Shown here piece by piece: positions 7,904-16,759 of a stretch of 64,000 bases of DNA. The position numbers and the translations under genes were made by a program. The notes beneath the pieces are model-generated. The model had not been told where the DNA came from. It saw nothing but the letters and a program-made list of their open reading frames with translations, and searched no databases. Location: NCBI RefSeq assembly GCF_014200805.1, contig NZ_JACHDB010000002.1, positions 1,116,001-1,180,000 of the forward strand. Direction: 5' to 3'. Origin of the DNA: Nocardiopsis composta (GTDB lineage: Bacteria > Actinomycetota > Actinomycetes > Streptosporangiales > Streptosporangiaceae). The stretch's first letter is position 1; every line of letters begins with the position of its first letter.

Positions 7904-9397
7904 ATGTCCGCCACCCCCGCCCCCGCACCGGCGCCCGCTTCTCCGGCCGCCCCGCGCTCACGATGGATCGCCCTCGGGGTCATCGCCACCGGGATGCTGA
8001 TGATCATCCTCGACGGCTCCATCGTGACCGTGGCGATGCCGGCCATCCAGAGCGATCTGGGGTTCACCCCCGCCGGCCTGAGCTGGGTCGTCAACGCCTA
8101 CCTCATCGCGTTCGGCAGCCTGCTCCTGCTGGCCGGCCGGCTCGGCGACCTGATCGGCCGCAGGCGCATGTTCCTCGCCGGAATCGCCGTCTTCACCGCC
8201 GCCTCGCTGCTGGCCGGCGCGGCCGCCTCGCCCGCCGTACTGGTCGCCGCCCGCTTCCTCCAGGGCATCGGCAGCGCGATGACGTCCGCCGTCGGCCTGG
8301 GCATCCTCGTGACGCTGTTCACCGACCCCGGCGAGCGCGCCAAGGCCATCGCCGTCTTCAGCTTCACCGGCGCGGCAGGCGCCTCCATCGGCCAGGTGCT
8401 CGGCGGCGTCCTCACCGACGCGCTCAGCTGGCACTGGATCTTCCTCGTCAACCTGCCGATCGGCATCGCCGCCCTCGCGATCGCCGTGCGCGTCCTGCCC
8501 GGTGACGTCGGCCTGGGCCTCAAGGCGGGCGCGGACGTCTTCGGCGCGGCCCTGGTCACCGCCGGCCTGATGCTCGGCATCTACACCGTCGTCAAGGTCG
8601 AGGAGTACGGCTGGGCCTCGGGCCGCACCTTCGGCTTCGGCGTCCTCGCCGCCGTACTGCTCGCCGCGTTCCTCGTCCGCCAGGCCACCGCGGAGAATCC
8701 GCTGATGCCGCTGCGGATCTTCCGCTCACGCAGCGTCTCCGGCGCGAACCTGGTCCAGGTCCTGATGGTCGCCGCGCTCTTCTCCTTCCAGATCCTCGTC
8801 GCGCTGTACCTGCAGAAGGTGCTCGGATACGGCGCGGCCGAGACCGGCTTCGCGATGCTCCCCGCGGCCGCCGTCATCGGTGCCGTCTCCCTGGGCGTCT
8901 CCGCCCGGCTCAACGCCCGGTTCGGCGAGCGCAACGTCCTGCTGGCGGGCATCCTGCTCCTCATCGGCGTCCTCGCCCTCCTCGCCCGCGTCCCCGTGCA
9001 GGCCGATTACGTCGTCGACCTCCTCCCGGTCATGCTGCTCGCCGGGGGCTTCGGCCTCGCGCTGCCGGCGCTGACCACACTCGCCATGTCCGACGCGAAC
9101 GAGGAGGACGCCGGGCTCGCCTCCGGCCTGTTCAACACCACCCAGCAGATCGGCATGGCGGTGGGCGTCGCGGTCCTGACCACCCTGGCCGCCTCCCGCA
9201 CCGAAAGCCTCGCACTGGGCGGCCGCACAGCGGCCGAGGCGCTGACCGGCGGCTACCGGCTCGCCTTCGCGGTGGGCGCGGGGCTCCTGGTCGCCGCCTT
9301 CGCCGTCGCCTTCACGATGCTGCGCCGCCCCGAGCGCAGGGCCGCCGGAGAGCCGGCCGCCGACACGCGGGACCCCGCCCGCAGCACAGCCGCCTGA
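7904..9397 (+). CDS. MFS drug exporter, DHA2 (14-TM, EmrB/QacA-like)
   Basis: A 497-residue major facilitator of the DHA2 type with about 14 hydrophobic segments. Motif C-like and motif A-like signatures are present: LDGSIVTVAMPAIQSDLGF in TM1 and GRLGDLIGRRRMFLAG in loop 2-3. It is expected to export cationic or lipophilic drugs by proton antiport. The ATG at 7904 follows an AGGAGAG site buried in a hairpin. It is controlled by the upstream MarR by context and followed 40 bases later by a flavin-binding protein. Confidence 0.92.
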   Translation: MSATPAPAPAPASPAAPRSRWIALGVIATGMLMIILDGSIVTVAMPAIQSDLGFTPAGLSWVVNAYLIAFGSLLLLAGRLGDLIGRRRMFLAGIAVFTAASLLAGAAASPAVLVAARFLQGIGSAMTSAVGLGILVTLFTDPGERAKAIAVFSFTGAAGASIGQVLGGVLTDALSWHWIFLVNLPIGIAALAIAVRVLPGDVGLGLKAGADVFGAALVTAGLMLGIYTVVKVEEYGWASGRTFGFGVLAAVLLAAFLVRQATAENPLMPLRIFRSRSVSGANLVQVLMVAALFSFQILVALYLQKVLGYGAAETGFAMLPAAAVIGAVSLGVSARLNARFGERNVLLAGILLLIGVLALLARVPVQADYVVDLLPVMLLAGGFGLALPALTTLAMSDANEEDAGLASGLFNTTQQIGMAVGVAVLTTLAASRTESLALGGRTAAEALTGGYRLAFAVGAGLLVAAFAVAFTMLRRPERRAAGEPAADTRDPARSTAA

Positions 9398-9437
9398 CCC
9401 GCCCCACCCCCGTCCCGACCACGGAAAGGCCGACCCC

Positions 9438-9881
9438 ATGAGTGAGAACACCACCACCGAGACCGCCACCGGCACCACCGAGAACGACGGCCCCGCGCCC
9501 CGGGTACTCACCGATCAGGAGCTCTCCGAGCTGCTGCGGCAGAAGCAGTTCGGTGTGCTCGCGAGCGTCAGGAGCACCGGCCGCCCGCACCTGTCGACCA
9601 TCCTCTACGACTGGAACGCCGAAGAGCGCGTACTGCGCATCTCCTCCACCGCCGACCGCCTCAAGGTCCGCCAACTGCGCCGCAACCCGCACACCTCGCT
9701 GCATGTCAGCGGCGCGGACGTCTGGTCGTTCGCGGTGGCGGAGGGCGAGGCGGAGATCGTGGACCCGGCCGACGAGGCCGTCCCCGGCGAGCGGCCGCCG
9801 CCCGACCGGCGCGTGGTGATCCTGATCCGGGTCTCCCGCCTGTACGGGACCGCCCTGGACTTCCCCGAGCCCCGGGACTGA
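9438..9881 (+). CDS. Pyridoxamine 5'-phosphate oxidase-fold (PPOX/F420-type) protein, possibly internally shortened
   Basis: A 147-residue split-barrel flavin/F420-binding protein. Typical blocks are LLRQKQFGVLASVRSTGRPHLS (shown in part), ILYDWN and LRRNPHTSLHV. Relatives usually carry about 25-30 more residues between the DPADEAV block and the final strand (ADRRLVLRL-type); here DPADEAVPGERPPPDRRVVILIRVSRLYG jumps directly, so a short in-frame deletion is likely. It probably belongs to the MarR/exporter operon; substrate unknown. Confidence 0.8.
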   Translation: MSENTTTETATGTTENDGPAPRVLTDQELSELLRQKQFGVLASVRSTGRPHLSTILYDWNAEERVLRISSTADRLKVRQLRRNPHTSLHVSGADVWSFAVAEGEAEIVDPADEAVPGERPPPDRRVVILIRVSRLYGTALDFPEPRD

Positions 9882-9919
9882 AGCGGACTCGGGGCCTCCC
9901 GGGCAGGCGCCGCCCCGGT

Positions 9920-11098
9920 TCAGGCGGCCGCGACCGCCGCGGCCAGCAGCACGGCCGCCGACAGCAGCAGCGCCCCCGGGGCCCCGAGCGGGCCCGCCAC
10001 CCCCGCCGCGGCCGCCGGGATGGCGACCTGGCCGAGGCGGTTGCCCCAGATCCGCAGGGCCAGGGCGGCGCCCCGGGAGCCCCGCGGAGCGGTGGCCGCC
10101 ACCTGCGCCATGGTCAGCGGCTGCCCCAGCCCCAGCAGGAAGCCGCCGACCGCCAGCACCGCGGCGAGCGCCACCGGGCCGCCGCCGGGCACCGCCACCA
10201 GCCCCAGGGACAGCCCCGCCACTCCGGTGCTCGCCACGATCAGGGTCTTGCGGGACCAGCGCTCCAGCAGCCGGGGAAGCGCCAGGCGGGAGACGAGGGA
10301 GCAGCCCGCCCGCAGGCTCAGCAGGGCGCCGACCAGCACCGGGGACAGACCGCGCTCCTCGGCGATCAGCGGCAGGTAGGCGGTGAGGATGTCCACCGCC
10401 GCCAGCAGCGCCAGACTGGCCAGGAGCGCCGAGGGCATCCGGGGGCTGCGCAGGATGTCGCGCACCGGCACCGGCCGGTCCGCCTTCCCCGCGCCGGCCT
10501 GCGGCGGGACGCCCGAGCGCAGCAGCGGCAGCAGCGGCACCGCGCCGAGCGCCCCCGCCAGGCAGGCGAGTAGCAGCGCCCTGGAGGTCGCCGGCAGCAG
10601 CTCCGCACCGGAGGCGCCGGCCAGCGCGGCGCCGGAGACCAGCGGACCGGCGAGCTGCCCGAGGGAGGCCGCGGCGGTGAACCAGCCGAAGTCGCGGTCC
10701 ATTCGCTCCGGCGGGGAGTGCCGGGCGATCAGGCTCTGCCCGGCGACCATGCACAGCAGGTGGCCGACGCCCACCACGGTGCTCGCCGCGGCGAGTCCGG
10801 CCAGGCCGCCCGCCCCGGCCAGGAGCAGGCTTCCGGCGGCGAGGAACGCCGAGCCCAGCACCATGATCCAGGTGATCCGGCGGGCGCGGTCGGTCAGCCT
10901 GCCCACGGGGATGGCGAGCACCAGCGGCAGCAGGGCGTAGGCGGAGGTCACCACGCCCACGGCCACGGCGTCCCCGCCCAGCGCGATGGTCCGGTAGGAG
11001 ATGAGCGGCCGGGCCAGGTTGAGGGTGGTGTGCGTGAACACGACGCTCACCAGGAGCGCCCACAGCCACCCCTGCCCGGATGTCCTTCCACCGCTCAT
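9920..11098 (-). CDS. MFS transporter (12-TM)
   Basis: A 392-residue major facilitator with about twelve hydrophobic segments and the loop 2-3 motif VGRLTDRARRITWIM (a DRxGRR variant). The ATG at 11098 (MSGGRTSGQGW) is chosen because the preceding in-frame extension is proline-rich and lacks membrane character. It converges on the PPOX gene. Substrate unknown; sugar- or drug-efflux types are both possible. Confidence 0.85.
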   Translation of the reverse strand: MSGGRTSGQGWLWALLVSVVFTHTTLNLARPLISYRTIALGGDAVAVGVVTSAYALLPLVLAIPVGRLTDRARRITWIMVLGSAFLAAGSLLLAGAGGLAGLAAASTVVGVGHLLCMVAGQSLIARHSPPERMDRDFGWFTAAASLGQLAGPLVSGAALAGASGAELLPATSRALLLACLAGALGAVPLLPLLRSGVPPQAGAGKADRPVPVRDILRSPRMPSALLASLALLAAVDILTAYLPLIAEERGLSPVLVGALLSLRAGCSLVSRLALPRLLERWSRKTLIVASTGVAGLSLGLVAVPGGGPVALAAVLAVGGFLLGLGQPLTMAQVAATAPRGSRGAALALRIWGNRLGQVAIPAAAAGVAGPLGAPGALLLSAAVLLAAAVAAA

Positions 11099-11470
11099 TC
11101 CGCCCCCGCCGCTCCGCTCTCCCGCCCGCCGAAGCACGGAGAGCGGTCCCGTGCCCGCCGGCGCCCCGGTCCGCCCGGACGCGGTTCCCGCACGATGGTG
11201 CGGGGTGCGCTCTCCTCTGGCATTGGGCACTACGGCGGGAAATATTGCACCAATCTGTTGGAAAGAGCAATCTGCCCTCTCGTTGGAACCGATGGGAGTG
11301 CCCGGAGGCGGCGGTGGATGAGTGCAGGTGGGGTCGGGTGCTCCAGTGGCAGCGGGCCCGCCGCGACCCGGCCGGACGGGCTGTTCCAAATCGGGCGGAA
11401 GTACGATCACCCGATACCGCGGACGCCCGGCGGCGCGGGTCCACCCGCATGCGGCACGCCCGTTTCCCGT
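11099..11470. other. Intergenic region upstream of the MFS gene
   Basis: No convincing gene. An AT-richer patch at about 11240-11275 contains CCAATCTGTTGG (11250-11261, arms CCAA/TTGG) and is the likely promoter/operator area for the leftward MFS gene. The remainder holds only low-complexity GC-rich reading frames. Confidence 0.4.
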
Positions 11471-11514
11471 GACGTCGTCGCCGTCTCCACCGGCTCTGAG
11501 GCGGCGACGACGTC
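11471..11514. terminator. Terminator hairpin, copy 2 of a repeated type
   Basis: Perfect 13-bp arms GACGTCGTCGCCG (11471-11483) and CGGCGACGACGTC (11502-11514). It lies immediately after the stop of the leftward YhhN gene and resembles the hairpin at 6376-6425 in position and flanks: both genes end with CGTTGA and continue into a GTCGCCG-containing stem. Confidence 0.65.
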
Positions 11515-11518
11515 GCGG

Positions 11519-12208
11519 TCAACGCGGGAGGGAGTGCTCGGCGGGCCGGCCGTTCGCCCGCTGCAGGACGCCCAGAGCGATGCAGGCCTGCGCCGCGCAG
11601 TAGCCCGCCATCACCCAGAAGCCGTCCTGCGGCAGCGCGAAGCCCGGGACGAAGGCCCGCAGCGCGATGAGGGAGTCGGAGGCCAGGAACAGCGCCCCGC
11701 CCGCCGCGGCCCAGGCGCCGACCCCGGTGGCCAGCACCGCCATCAGCCCCAGCACCAGCCCGTACGCCAGGACGGGTAGCAGCAGGCCGCCGGCGTGCGG
11801 GGCGCACAGCCAGACCAGGGCGGCGACGGCCCCGAGGTAGGGCGCCAGCAGCCACCTGCGGTGGAAGAGCGCGCTTCGGCGCCGGTACGGCCAGAACGCG
11901 AACGCGTACACCAGCTGGGCGGCCAGGAAACCGCCCACCATCAGCAGGAACGCGGTGTCGCCGCCGGCCGGCGCGGGGAGGGCGTCGCCGAGCCAGGAGA
12001 AGAACAGGGCGACCAGCAGCAGCGCCACCGGGCGGCGCCGGGGCCGCTCCGCTGCGGCGAGCACCGCCAGGGCCAGGGCCGGCATGAGGAGGACCTGGGT
12101 CGGCCGCGCCCAGGACTCGGCTCCGAGGAGCTGGACGGCCAGGTGGGCCGCGACCAGGACCGGGAAGACCGCGAGGAGCGCGCGGGCGAGGGGGCGCCGG
12201 GGGATCAT
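11519..12208 (-). CDS. YhhN/TMEM86-family membrane protein (lysoplasmalogenase-like)
   Basis: A 229-residue protein with about eight hydrophobic segments. Family features include LFFSWLGDALP with its conserved Asp, FLLMVGGFLAAQLVYAFAF (in part) and ASDSLIALRAFVPGF near the C-terminus. The mammalian relative TMEM86 hydrolyses lysoplasmalogens; bacterial YhhN members are mostly uncharacterised. The ATG at 12208 gives a clean first membrane segment; the longer frame adds a basic, non-membrane N-terminus. Confidence 0.85.
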   Translation of the reverse strand: MIPRRPLARALLAVFPVLVAAHLAVQLLGAESWARPTQVLLMPALALAVLAAAERPRRRPVALLLVALFFSWLGDALPAPAGGDTAFLLMVGGFLAAQLVYAFAFWPYRRRSALFHRRWLLAPYLGAVAALVWLCAPHAGGLLLPVLAYGLVLGLMAVLATGVGAWAAAGGALFLASDSLIALRAFVPGFALPQDGFWVMAGYCAAQACIALGVLQRANGRPAEHSLPR

Positions 12209-12632
12209 CGGGGCATGATACGGCCCGCCCGCTCGGGCGGAGCGGTCGTCGTGGCGACGGGACGTGCGGGCGGTGCCGCCGGACCCGCGCGGGGCCCGGT
12301 CGGCGGGCGCGTCGGCGGTGTGCCGCCGCTGCCCCACGCGACCGGGAACTTCGCCGCGCGCCGCCGCCGTCGAGACCCGCATCCGCCCGCGGTGCCCCGT
12401 GGGGGCCGTTGGGGGTGGGCGGTGGTGCGCGGGGCCGGGGAAGGCCAGGGGGCCGCGGTGAATCGGGGACCCCCGCCAACGATCTCAGAGGGCTGTTCCC
12501 ACCGCCCCGGGAGCCTTCTCCGCCGTCCCGCGGTGTCGCCCGCCCCGTCCGGAAGGCGGTGCGGCCGCTCCGGGACGGGGTCACCGCCCCGAGGGGTCGT
12601 TGACGCGGGGGCCCGGGCGGCGTAGTTTGTTG
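12209..12632. other. Intergenic region between divergent YhhN and MarR genes
   Basis: No supported gene. The sequence is GC-rich and low in complexity until the operator and promoter next to the MarR gene at 12633. Confidence 0.5.
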
Positions 12633-12651
12633 CGCATCAGCACATGATGCG
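12633..12651. promoter_or_regulatory. Palindromic operator before the second MarR gene
   Basis: CGCATCA (12633-12639) and TGATGCG (12645-12651) are perfect 7-bp arms with a 5-base spacer, 23 bases before the MarR ATG. Probable autoregulatory site. Confidence 0.65.
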
Positions 12652-12674
12652 GAAGAGCACGGGAACGGGAGCGC

Positions 12675-13118
12675 ATGGAGCAGCGGGACAGGCTCATCGA
12701 GATCATCGGGGAGATGCAGCGCGACCTGCTGCCCAGTCTCATCCGAGCGCACAGCGAGGACGACCTCCGCCTCGTGCACGCCGTCCTGCTCCGGGTCATC
12801 GCGCACCAGCCCGTCTCCACCGTGGGCGAGATCGCCGAGGCGCTCGGGCGCTCCCGGTCGCGCACCAGCCGGCTGATCGACCAGCTGGTCAACCGCGGCC
12901 TGGTGGCCAGGGGCGAGGACGGCGCCGACCGCCGGATCCGGCGCGTCCGGCTCACCGAGGAGGGCAGGGCGCTGCTCCGCCGGATCGACGGGATGCGGGT
13001 GGACGCCCAGCTCAGACTCTGGGAGCACCTGGACGACGACGAGCGCGCGACCGTGTTCCGCGCGATGGAGCTGCTCGCCGCCGCCGCGAAGCGAATGAAG
13101 CAGGAGGCCGAGGAATGA
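12675..13118 (+). CDS. MarR-family transcriptional regulator
   Basis: A 147-residue MarR protein. The winged helix spans about residues 35-100: STVGEIAEALGRSRSRTSRL for the helices and ADRRIRRVRLTEEGRALL for the wing. Its stop overlaps the start of the PEP-utilising enzyme (ATGA), so the two are coupled. A palindrome in front of it suggests autoregulation; the effector is presumably a substrate of the coupled enzyme. Confidence 0.88.
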   Translation: MEQRDRLIEIIGEMQRDLLPSLIRAHSEDDLRLVHAVLLRVIAHQPVSTVGEIAEALGRSRSRTSRLIDQLVNRGLVARGEDGADRRIRRVRLTEEGRALLRRIDGMRVDAQLRLWEHLDDDERATVFRAMELLAAAAKRMKQEAEE

Positions 13119-15631
13119 CCGGTACCGATGTCGGCGGCGCCCCTGTCGTCGATCTGCACGAGGTCCGCCGCGACATGGGCGGCCTCGTCGGCGGCAAGGC
13201 CGCCAACCTGGGGGAGATGGCCGCGGCCGGCGAGCGGGTGCCGCCCGGCTTCTGCGTCACCACCGCCGCCTACGCCGCCGGCGAAGTGCCGGCCGAGGCC
13301 GTCGCCGAGGCCTACGCCCGGATGGGCGGCGGCCCGGTCGCCGTGCGCTCCAGCGCCACCGCCGAGGACCTGCCCGACGCCAGCTTCGCCGGGCAGCAGG
13401 ACACCTACCTCGGCGTCGAGGGCGCCGACGCGGTGGTCGACGCGGTCCGCCGCTGCTGGGCCTCGCTCGACAACGAGCGCGCCACCGCCTACCGGGAGGC
13501 CAACGAGATCGACCGGGCCGGGGTCCGGATGGCCGTGGTCGTCCAGCGCATGGTCGACGCCGCCACCGCCGGCGTCATGTTCACCGCCGACCCGATCACC
13601 GGCAGCCGCGCCCGCACCGTGGTGGACGCGGTCCGCGGGCTGGGCACCGCCGTGGTCGACGGGTCGACCGAGCCCGACCACTACGTGCTCGACGGCGACG
13701 AAGGCCCGGGCGGCGCCGGCGGCTGCCTCACCGCCGGGCAGCTCAAGGAGCTCGGCGCCGCCGGGCGGCGGCTGCAGGGGCTGTTCGGCGCGCCCCAGGA
13801 CGCCGAGTGGGCCTACGACGCCGACGGCCTGCTGTGGCTGCTGCAGTCCCGGCCGATCACCACGCTCTTCCCGCTGCCGCCGCAGGGCCTGCCGGACTCG
13901 CCCCGCATCTACATGGAGGCCGGCCACCTGCAGGGCATGCTCCGGCCGTTCACCCCCATGGGCATGTCGATGATCCAGGAGGTCTGGGGCGGCTGGTGCG
14001 CGGCGGTCGGCGTCCGGATCGACCCGCACGAACCGGGCGGCCTCATCGCCGACATCGGCCGCCGGTTCTACATGGACATCACCCCCTTCGTGCGCAGCAG
14101 GCCGATGCGCAAGAGGCTGGCCCAGAGCCTGGCCGTCTACGGGCCCGGGGTCCGGTCCGCCCTCGACCGGGTGCTGCGCGACCCGCGCTTCGCCCCCCGG
14201 CCCGGCCTGCCGTTCTCCGCCCGCACCGCCCTCGCCCTGGGGACCACCCTGCTCCCCGGCGCCCTGGCCGGCGTCGGCTGGTCCCTGGCCCGGCCGGACG
14301 CCGGCCGGGCCAAAGCGCTGGCCGCCACCGAGGAGCTGCGCCGGCTGAAGGGGCCCGGGGAGGGGCTGAGCGCCGGCGAGTACCTGGACTGGGTGCGGGG
14401 CCCCGCGTTCGACACCATGCTGGGCGGGGCGCTGAACGACGTGCTCGGCCCGGTGTTCGCCGGGATCGTCGCCGGGACCGCCCCCGCCGCCCTGCTCAAG
14501 GGGGTGGCGACGCAGGAGGAGACCGACACCGTGCTGGGCGGCATGCCGCACAACGTCACCACGGAGATGGACCTCGCCCTGTGGCGGATGGCGGTGCGCG
14601 CCAGGGAGCACCGCGACCTCTTCGCCCGGACGCCCCCCGGCGAGCTCGCCGAGCGCCACCGGCGCGGAGAGCTGCCCGACATCGGCCTCGACGCGTTCCT
14701 CGACGCCTACGGCCACCGCACCGCGGCCGAGATCGACATCGGCGTGCCGCGCTGGCGGGACGACCCGGCCCCGGTCTTCGGCTCCATCGCCAACTACCTC
14801 CGCCTGGACGACCCCGACCAGGCGCCGGACCGCCGGTTCGAGCGGGCCGCGGCCGCGGCGGAGGCCAAGCTCGCCGAGCTCGGCGCGCGGGCGGTGCGCG
14901 CCCGTCCGGTGCGCGGGCGGCTCGCGGTGTTCCTGATGCGCCGCTCCCGGTCGCTGACCGGGATGCGGGAGTACGCCAAGTTCGCCTGGCTGATCCCGTA
15001 CGCGGAGATGCGCCGCCAGCTGATGCGCGCCGGGGAGGACCTGGCCGCCGCGGGCGTGCTGGAGACCGCCGAGGACATCATGTTCCTGGAGCTGGGCGAG
15101 GCCCGGGCGGCCGCGCGCGACCGGGCGGACCGCCGGGACCTGGTGGCCCAGCGGCGCCGCACCCACCTCCGCGAGCTGCGCCGGCGCAGCGTCCCGGGGC
15201 TGCTGCTGAGCGACGGCACCGACGTCGAGGCGACCGAGCCGCCGCCCGCCGCCACCGAGGGCGGGTTCACCGGGATGCCGGCCGCCCCGGGGCGCGCCGA
15301 GGGCCGGGCGCGGGTCGTCGTCGACCCGGTCGGCGCGCACGTGGAACCGGGCGAGATCCTGGTCGCCCCGACCACCGACCCGGGATGGACGCCGCTGTTC
15401 ATGACCGCGGCCGGGCTGGTCAGCGACACCGGCTCCCCGATCGCGCACGGCCCCACCGTCGCCCGCGAGTACGGCATCCCCGCGGTGATCTGCATCCGCG
15501 ACGCGACCACCCGGATCCGCACCGGGGACCTGCTGCGCATCGACGGCACCGCCGGCACCGTGCAGGTCGTTGAGGAGCCGGAGGCCGAGCGGCCCGGCGC
15601 CGAACCCGCGGCCCCCGCGGCCGCGGACTGA
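13115..15631 (+). CDS. PEP/pyruvate-binding phosphotransferase (PEP synthase / rifampin phosphotransferase superfamily)
   Basis: An 838-residue multidomain enzyme. An N-terminal ATP-grasp domain covers about residues 10-290 (VGGKAANLGEMAAAGERVPPGF in part; AVRSSATAEDLPDASFAGQQDT in part; GVMFTADPITG). A long middle domain follows. The C-terminal swivelling PEP-utiliser domain carries the catalytic His in TGSPIAHGPTVAREYGIPAV (about residues 770-790). This three-part layout is shared by PEP synthase, PPDK and rifampin phosphotransferase. Domain order and length (RPH about 860) fit RPH-like enzymes, but the His-loop sequence is not a close RPH match. The ATG overlaps the MarR stop. Substrate cannot be assigned. 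Confidence 0.75.
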   Translation: MTGTDVGGAPVVDLHEVRRDMGGLVGGKAANLGEMAAAGERVPPGFCVTTAAYAAGEVPAEAVAEAYARMGGGPVAVRSSATAEDLPDASFAGQQDTYLGVEGADAVVDAVRRCWASLDNERATAYREANEIDRAGVRMAVVVQRMVDAATAGVMFTADPITGSRARTVVDAVRGLGTAVVDGSTEPDHYVLDGDEGPGGAGGCLTAGQLKELGAAGRRLQGLFGAPQDAEWAYDADGLLWLLQSRPITTLFPLPPQGLPDSPRIYMEAGHLQGMLRPFTPMGMSMIQEVWGGWCAAVGVRIDPHEPGGLIADIGRRFYMDITPFVRSRPMRKRLAQSLAVYGPGVRSALDRVLRDPRFAPRPGLPFSARTALALGTTLLPGALAGVGWSLARPDAGRAKALAATEELRRLKGPGEGLSAGEYLDWVRGPAFDTMLGGALNDVLGPVFAGIVAGTAPAALLKGVATQEETDTVLGGMPHNVTTEMDLALWRMAVRAREHRDLFARTPPGELAERHRRGELPDIGLDAFLDAYGHRTAAEIDIGVPRWRDDPAPVFGSIANYLRLDDPDQAPDRRFERAAAAAEAKLAELGARAVRARPVRGRLAVFLMRRSRSLTGMREYAKFAWLIPYAEMRRQLMRAGEDLAAAGVLETAEDIMFLELGEARAAARDRADRRDLVAQRRRTHLRELRRRSVPGLLLSDGTDVEATEPPPAATEGGFTGMPAAPGRAEGRARVVVDPVGAHVEPGEILVAPTTDPGWTPLFMTAAGLVSDTGSPIAHGPTVAREYGIPAVICIRDATTRIRTGDLLRIDGTAGTVQVVEEPEAERPGAEPAAPAAAD

Positions 15632-15986
15632 CCCCTGCCACCGGGCGCCCCGCCCCGGAGCGGCCGCTCCTGACTTCCGGGGCGAACCGGACCGGCTCCG
15701 GCCGTGCCTGCGCCCGGTTCCGGCTCGCGGTCTTCGCCTGATCCGGTGGAGGGCGGGGCTGCGCGGCCTCGGGAAAGGGCCGGGAAAGGACGGTGCCCCG
15801 GGTCTCGATCCAGGTGGGCGCGGGGCGAGCGGCGGTGGCGGGACCGGCGCAGAGGGAGGCCGCCCGCCCTCGCGCTCCTCCCCGGGTACCGGGTTCCGCC
15901 TTGCCCCCGAGGCGGAGCGGCCGGCCCGGGAGCGGCATACCTGGCGGGCGGCTTCTTGCGCCGGGGGAGCGGCCGCGGCCATTCAT
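15632..15986. other. Intergenic region before the TetR gene
   Basis: No supported gene; GC-rich DNA with only shadow reading frames. The TetR operators begin at 15987. Confidence 0.5.
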
Positions 15987-16014
15987 GCACTCAGTGCGTG
16001 GTTGCACTAAGTGC
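15987..16014. promoter_or_regulatory. Twin TetR operators
   Basis: Two 11-bp palindromes, GCACTCAGTGC (15987-15997) and GCACTAAGTGC (16004-16014), are spaced 17 bp centre to centre. They lie 24-50 bases before the TetR ATG, so they should bind that repressor and control the TetR-MmpL pair. Confidence 0.8.
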
Positions 16015-16037
16015 ACCGATGTGCGTATCCTCGTGCC

Positions 16038-16718
16038 ATGCACGAGCAGCAGACGGCTGCCCGGGGCGGGCGGCGCGAGGCGCTCAAGGCCCGGCACCGC
16101 CGCGCGATCATCGACGCCGCCTCCGAGCTGATGGACGAGCTCGAAGGCACCCACTTCACCGTCGACCAGCTGGCCGAGCGGGCCGACGTCTCGCGGCGCA
16201 CGGTCTTCAACCACTTCGGCTCGCTCGACGAGGTCGTCCTCGAAGTGCTCGGCCGGGTGCTGGAGACGATCGTCGACAGCATCGACGCCGGCCTCGCCGC
16301 CGATCCCGCGGAGCGGGCCGCGGAGGTCCCGCTGTTCGACCGGGTGGCCGCCGCGCTGCGCAACACCGACCTGGTGACCCCGATCGTCCGGCTGACCCGC
16401 TCCCTCGGCGAGCCCGGCGGGGCCGGGGCCTCCGCGCACGGCGAGGCGGTGCTGTTCGAGCGCGCCTTCACCGACCTGAGCGCGCGGACGGCCGCGGTCG
16501 CGCGGCGCCACCACCCCGAGGCCGACCCCTTCACCGTCGACCTGATGTGCAGCTCGCTGGTCAGCGGCGGCCTGGTGGTCGTCCGGTACTGGGAGGAGGC
16601 GACCGGCGGGGTCGACAGCGCGGAGTCCCGCCGGGTCTGGGACGGCCTCCTGGAACGCATGATCTCCGCGACCCGCGCCGGATACGGCGCCCACCGGCCC
16701 GACGCCGGCACGTCCTGA
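16038..16718 (+). CDS. TetR-family transcriptional regulator
   Basis: A 226-residue TetR protein. The helix-turn-helix is at about residues 30-65 (FTVDQLAERADVSRRTVFNHFGS, in part). The C-terminal ligand domain is helical with no assignable specificity. ATG 16038 is preferred to an in-frame start at 16011 because the latter lies inside the operator. It is followed after 41 bases by an MmpL transporter in the same direction, which it presumably represses. Confidence 0.9.
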   Translation: MHEQQTAARGGRREALKARHRRAIIDAASELMDELEGTHFTVDQLAERADVSRRTVFNHFGSLDEVVLEVLGRVLETIVDSIDAGLAADPAERAAEVPLFDRVAAALRNTDLVTPIVRLTRSLGEPGGAGASAHGEAVLFERAFTDLSARTAAVARRHHPEADPFTVDLMCSSLVSGGLVVVRYWEEATGGVDSAESRRVWDGLLERMISATRAGYGAHRPDAGTS

Positions 16719-16759
16719 GCGCACGCGCTCCCCACCCCACCCACGTTTGCAGGCGGACC

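Noticed and set aside
9312-13028. A 1238-residue open frame on the minus strand
   Set aside because: It is antisense or out of frame to four recognisable genes and is Arg/Pro/Gly-rich; a GC-bias artefact.
13115-15631. Firm naming of the PEP-utilising enzyme as rifampin phosphotransferase
   Set aside because: Domain layout fits, but no RAE precedes it and the His loop is not a close RPH match.
12581-15982. An 1133-residue minus-strand open frame opposite the PEP-utilising enzyme
   Set aside because: The plus-strand frame carries ATP-grasp and PEP-utiliser motifs; the minus frame has none and is Gly/Val/His-repetitive.
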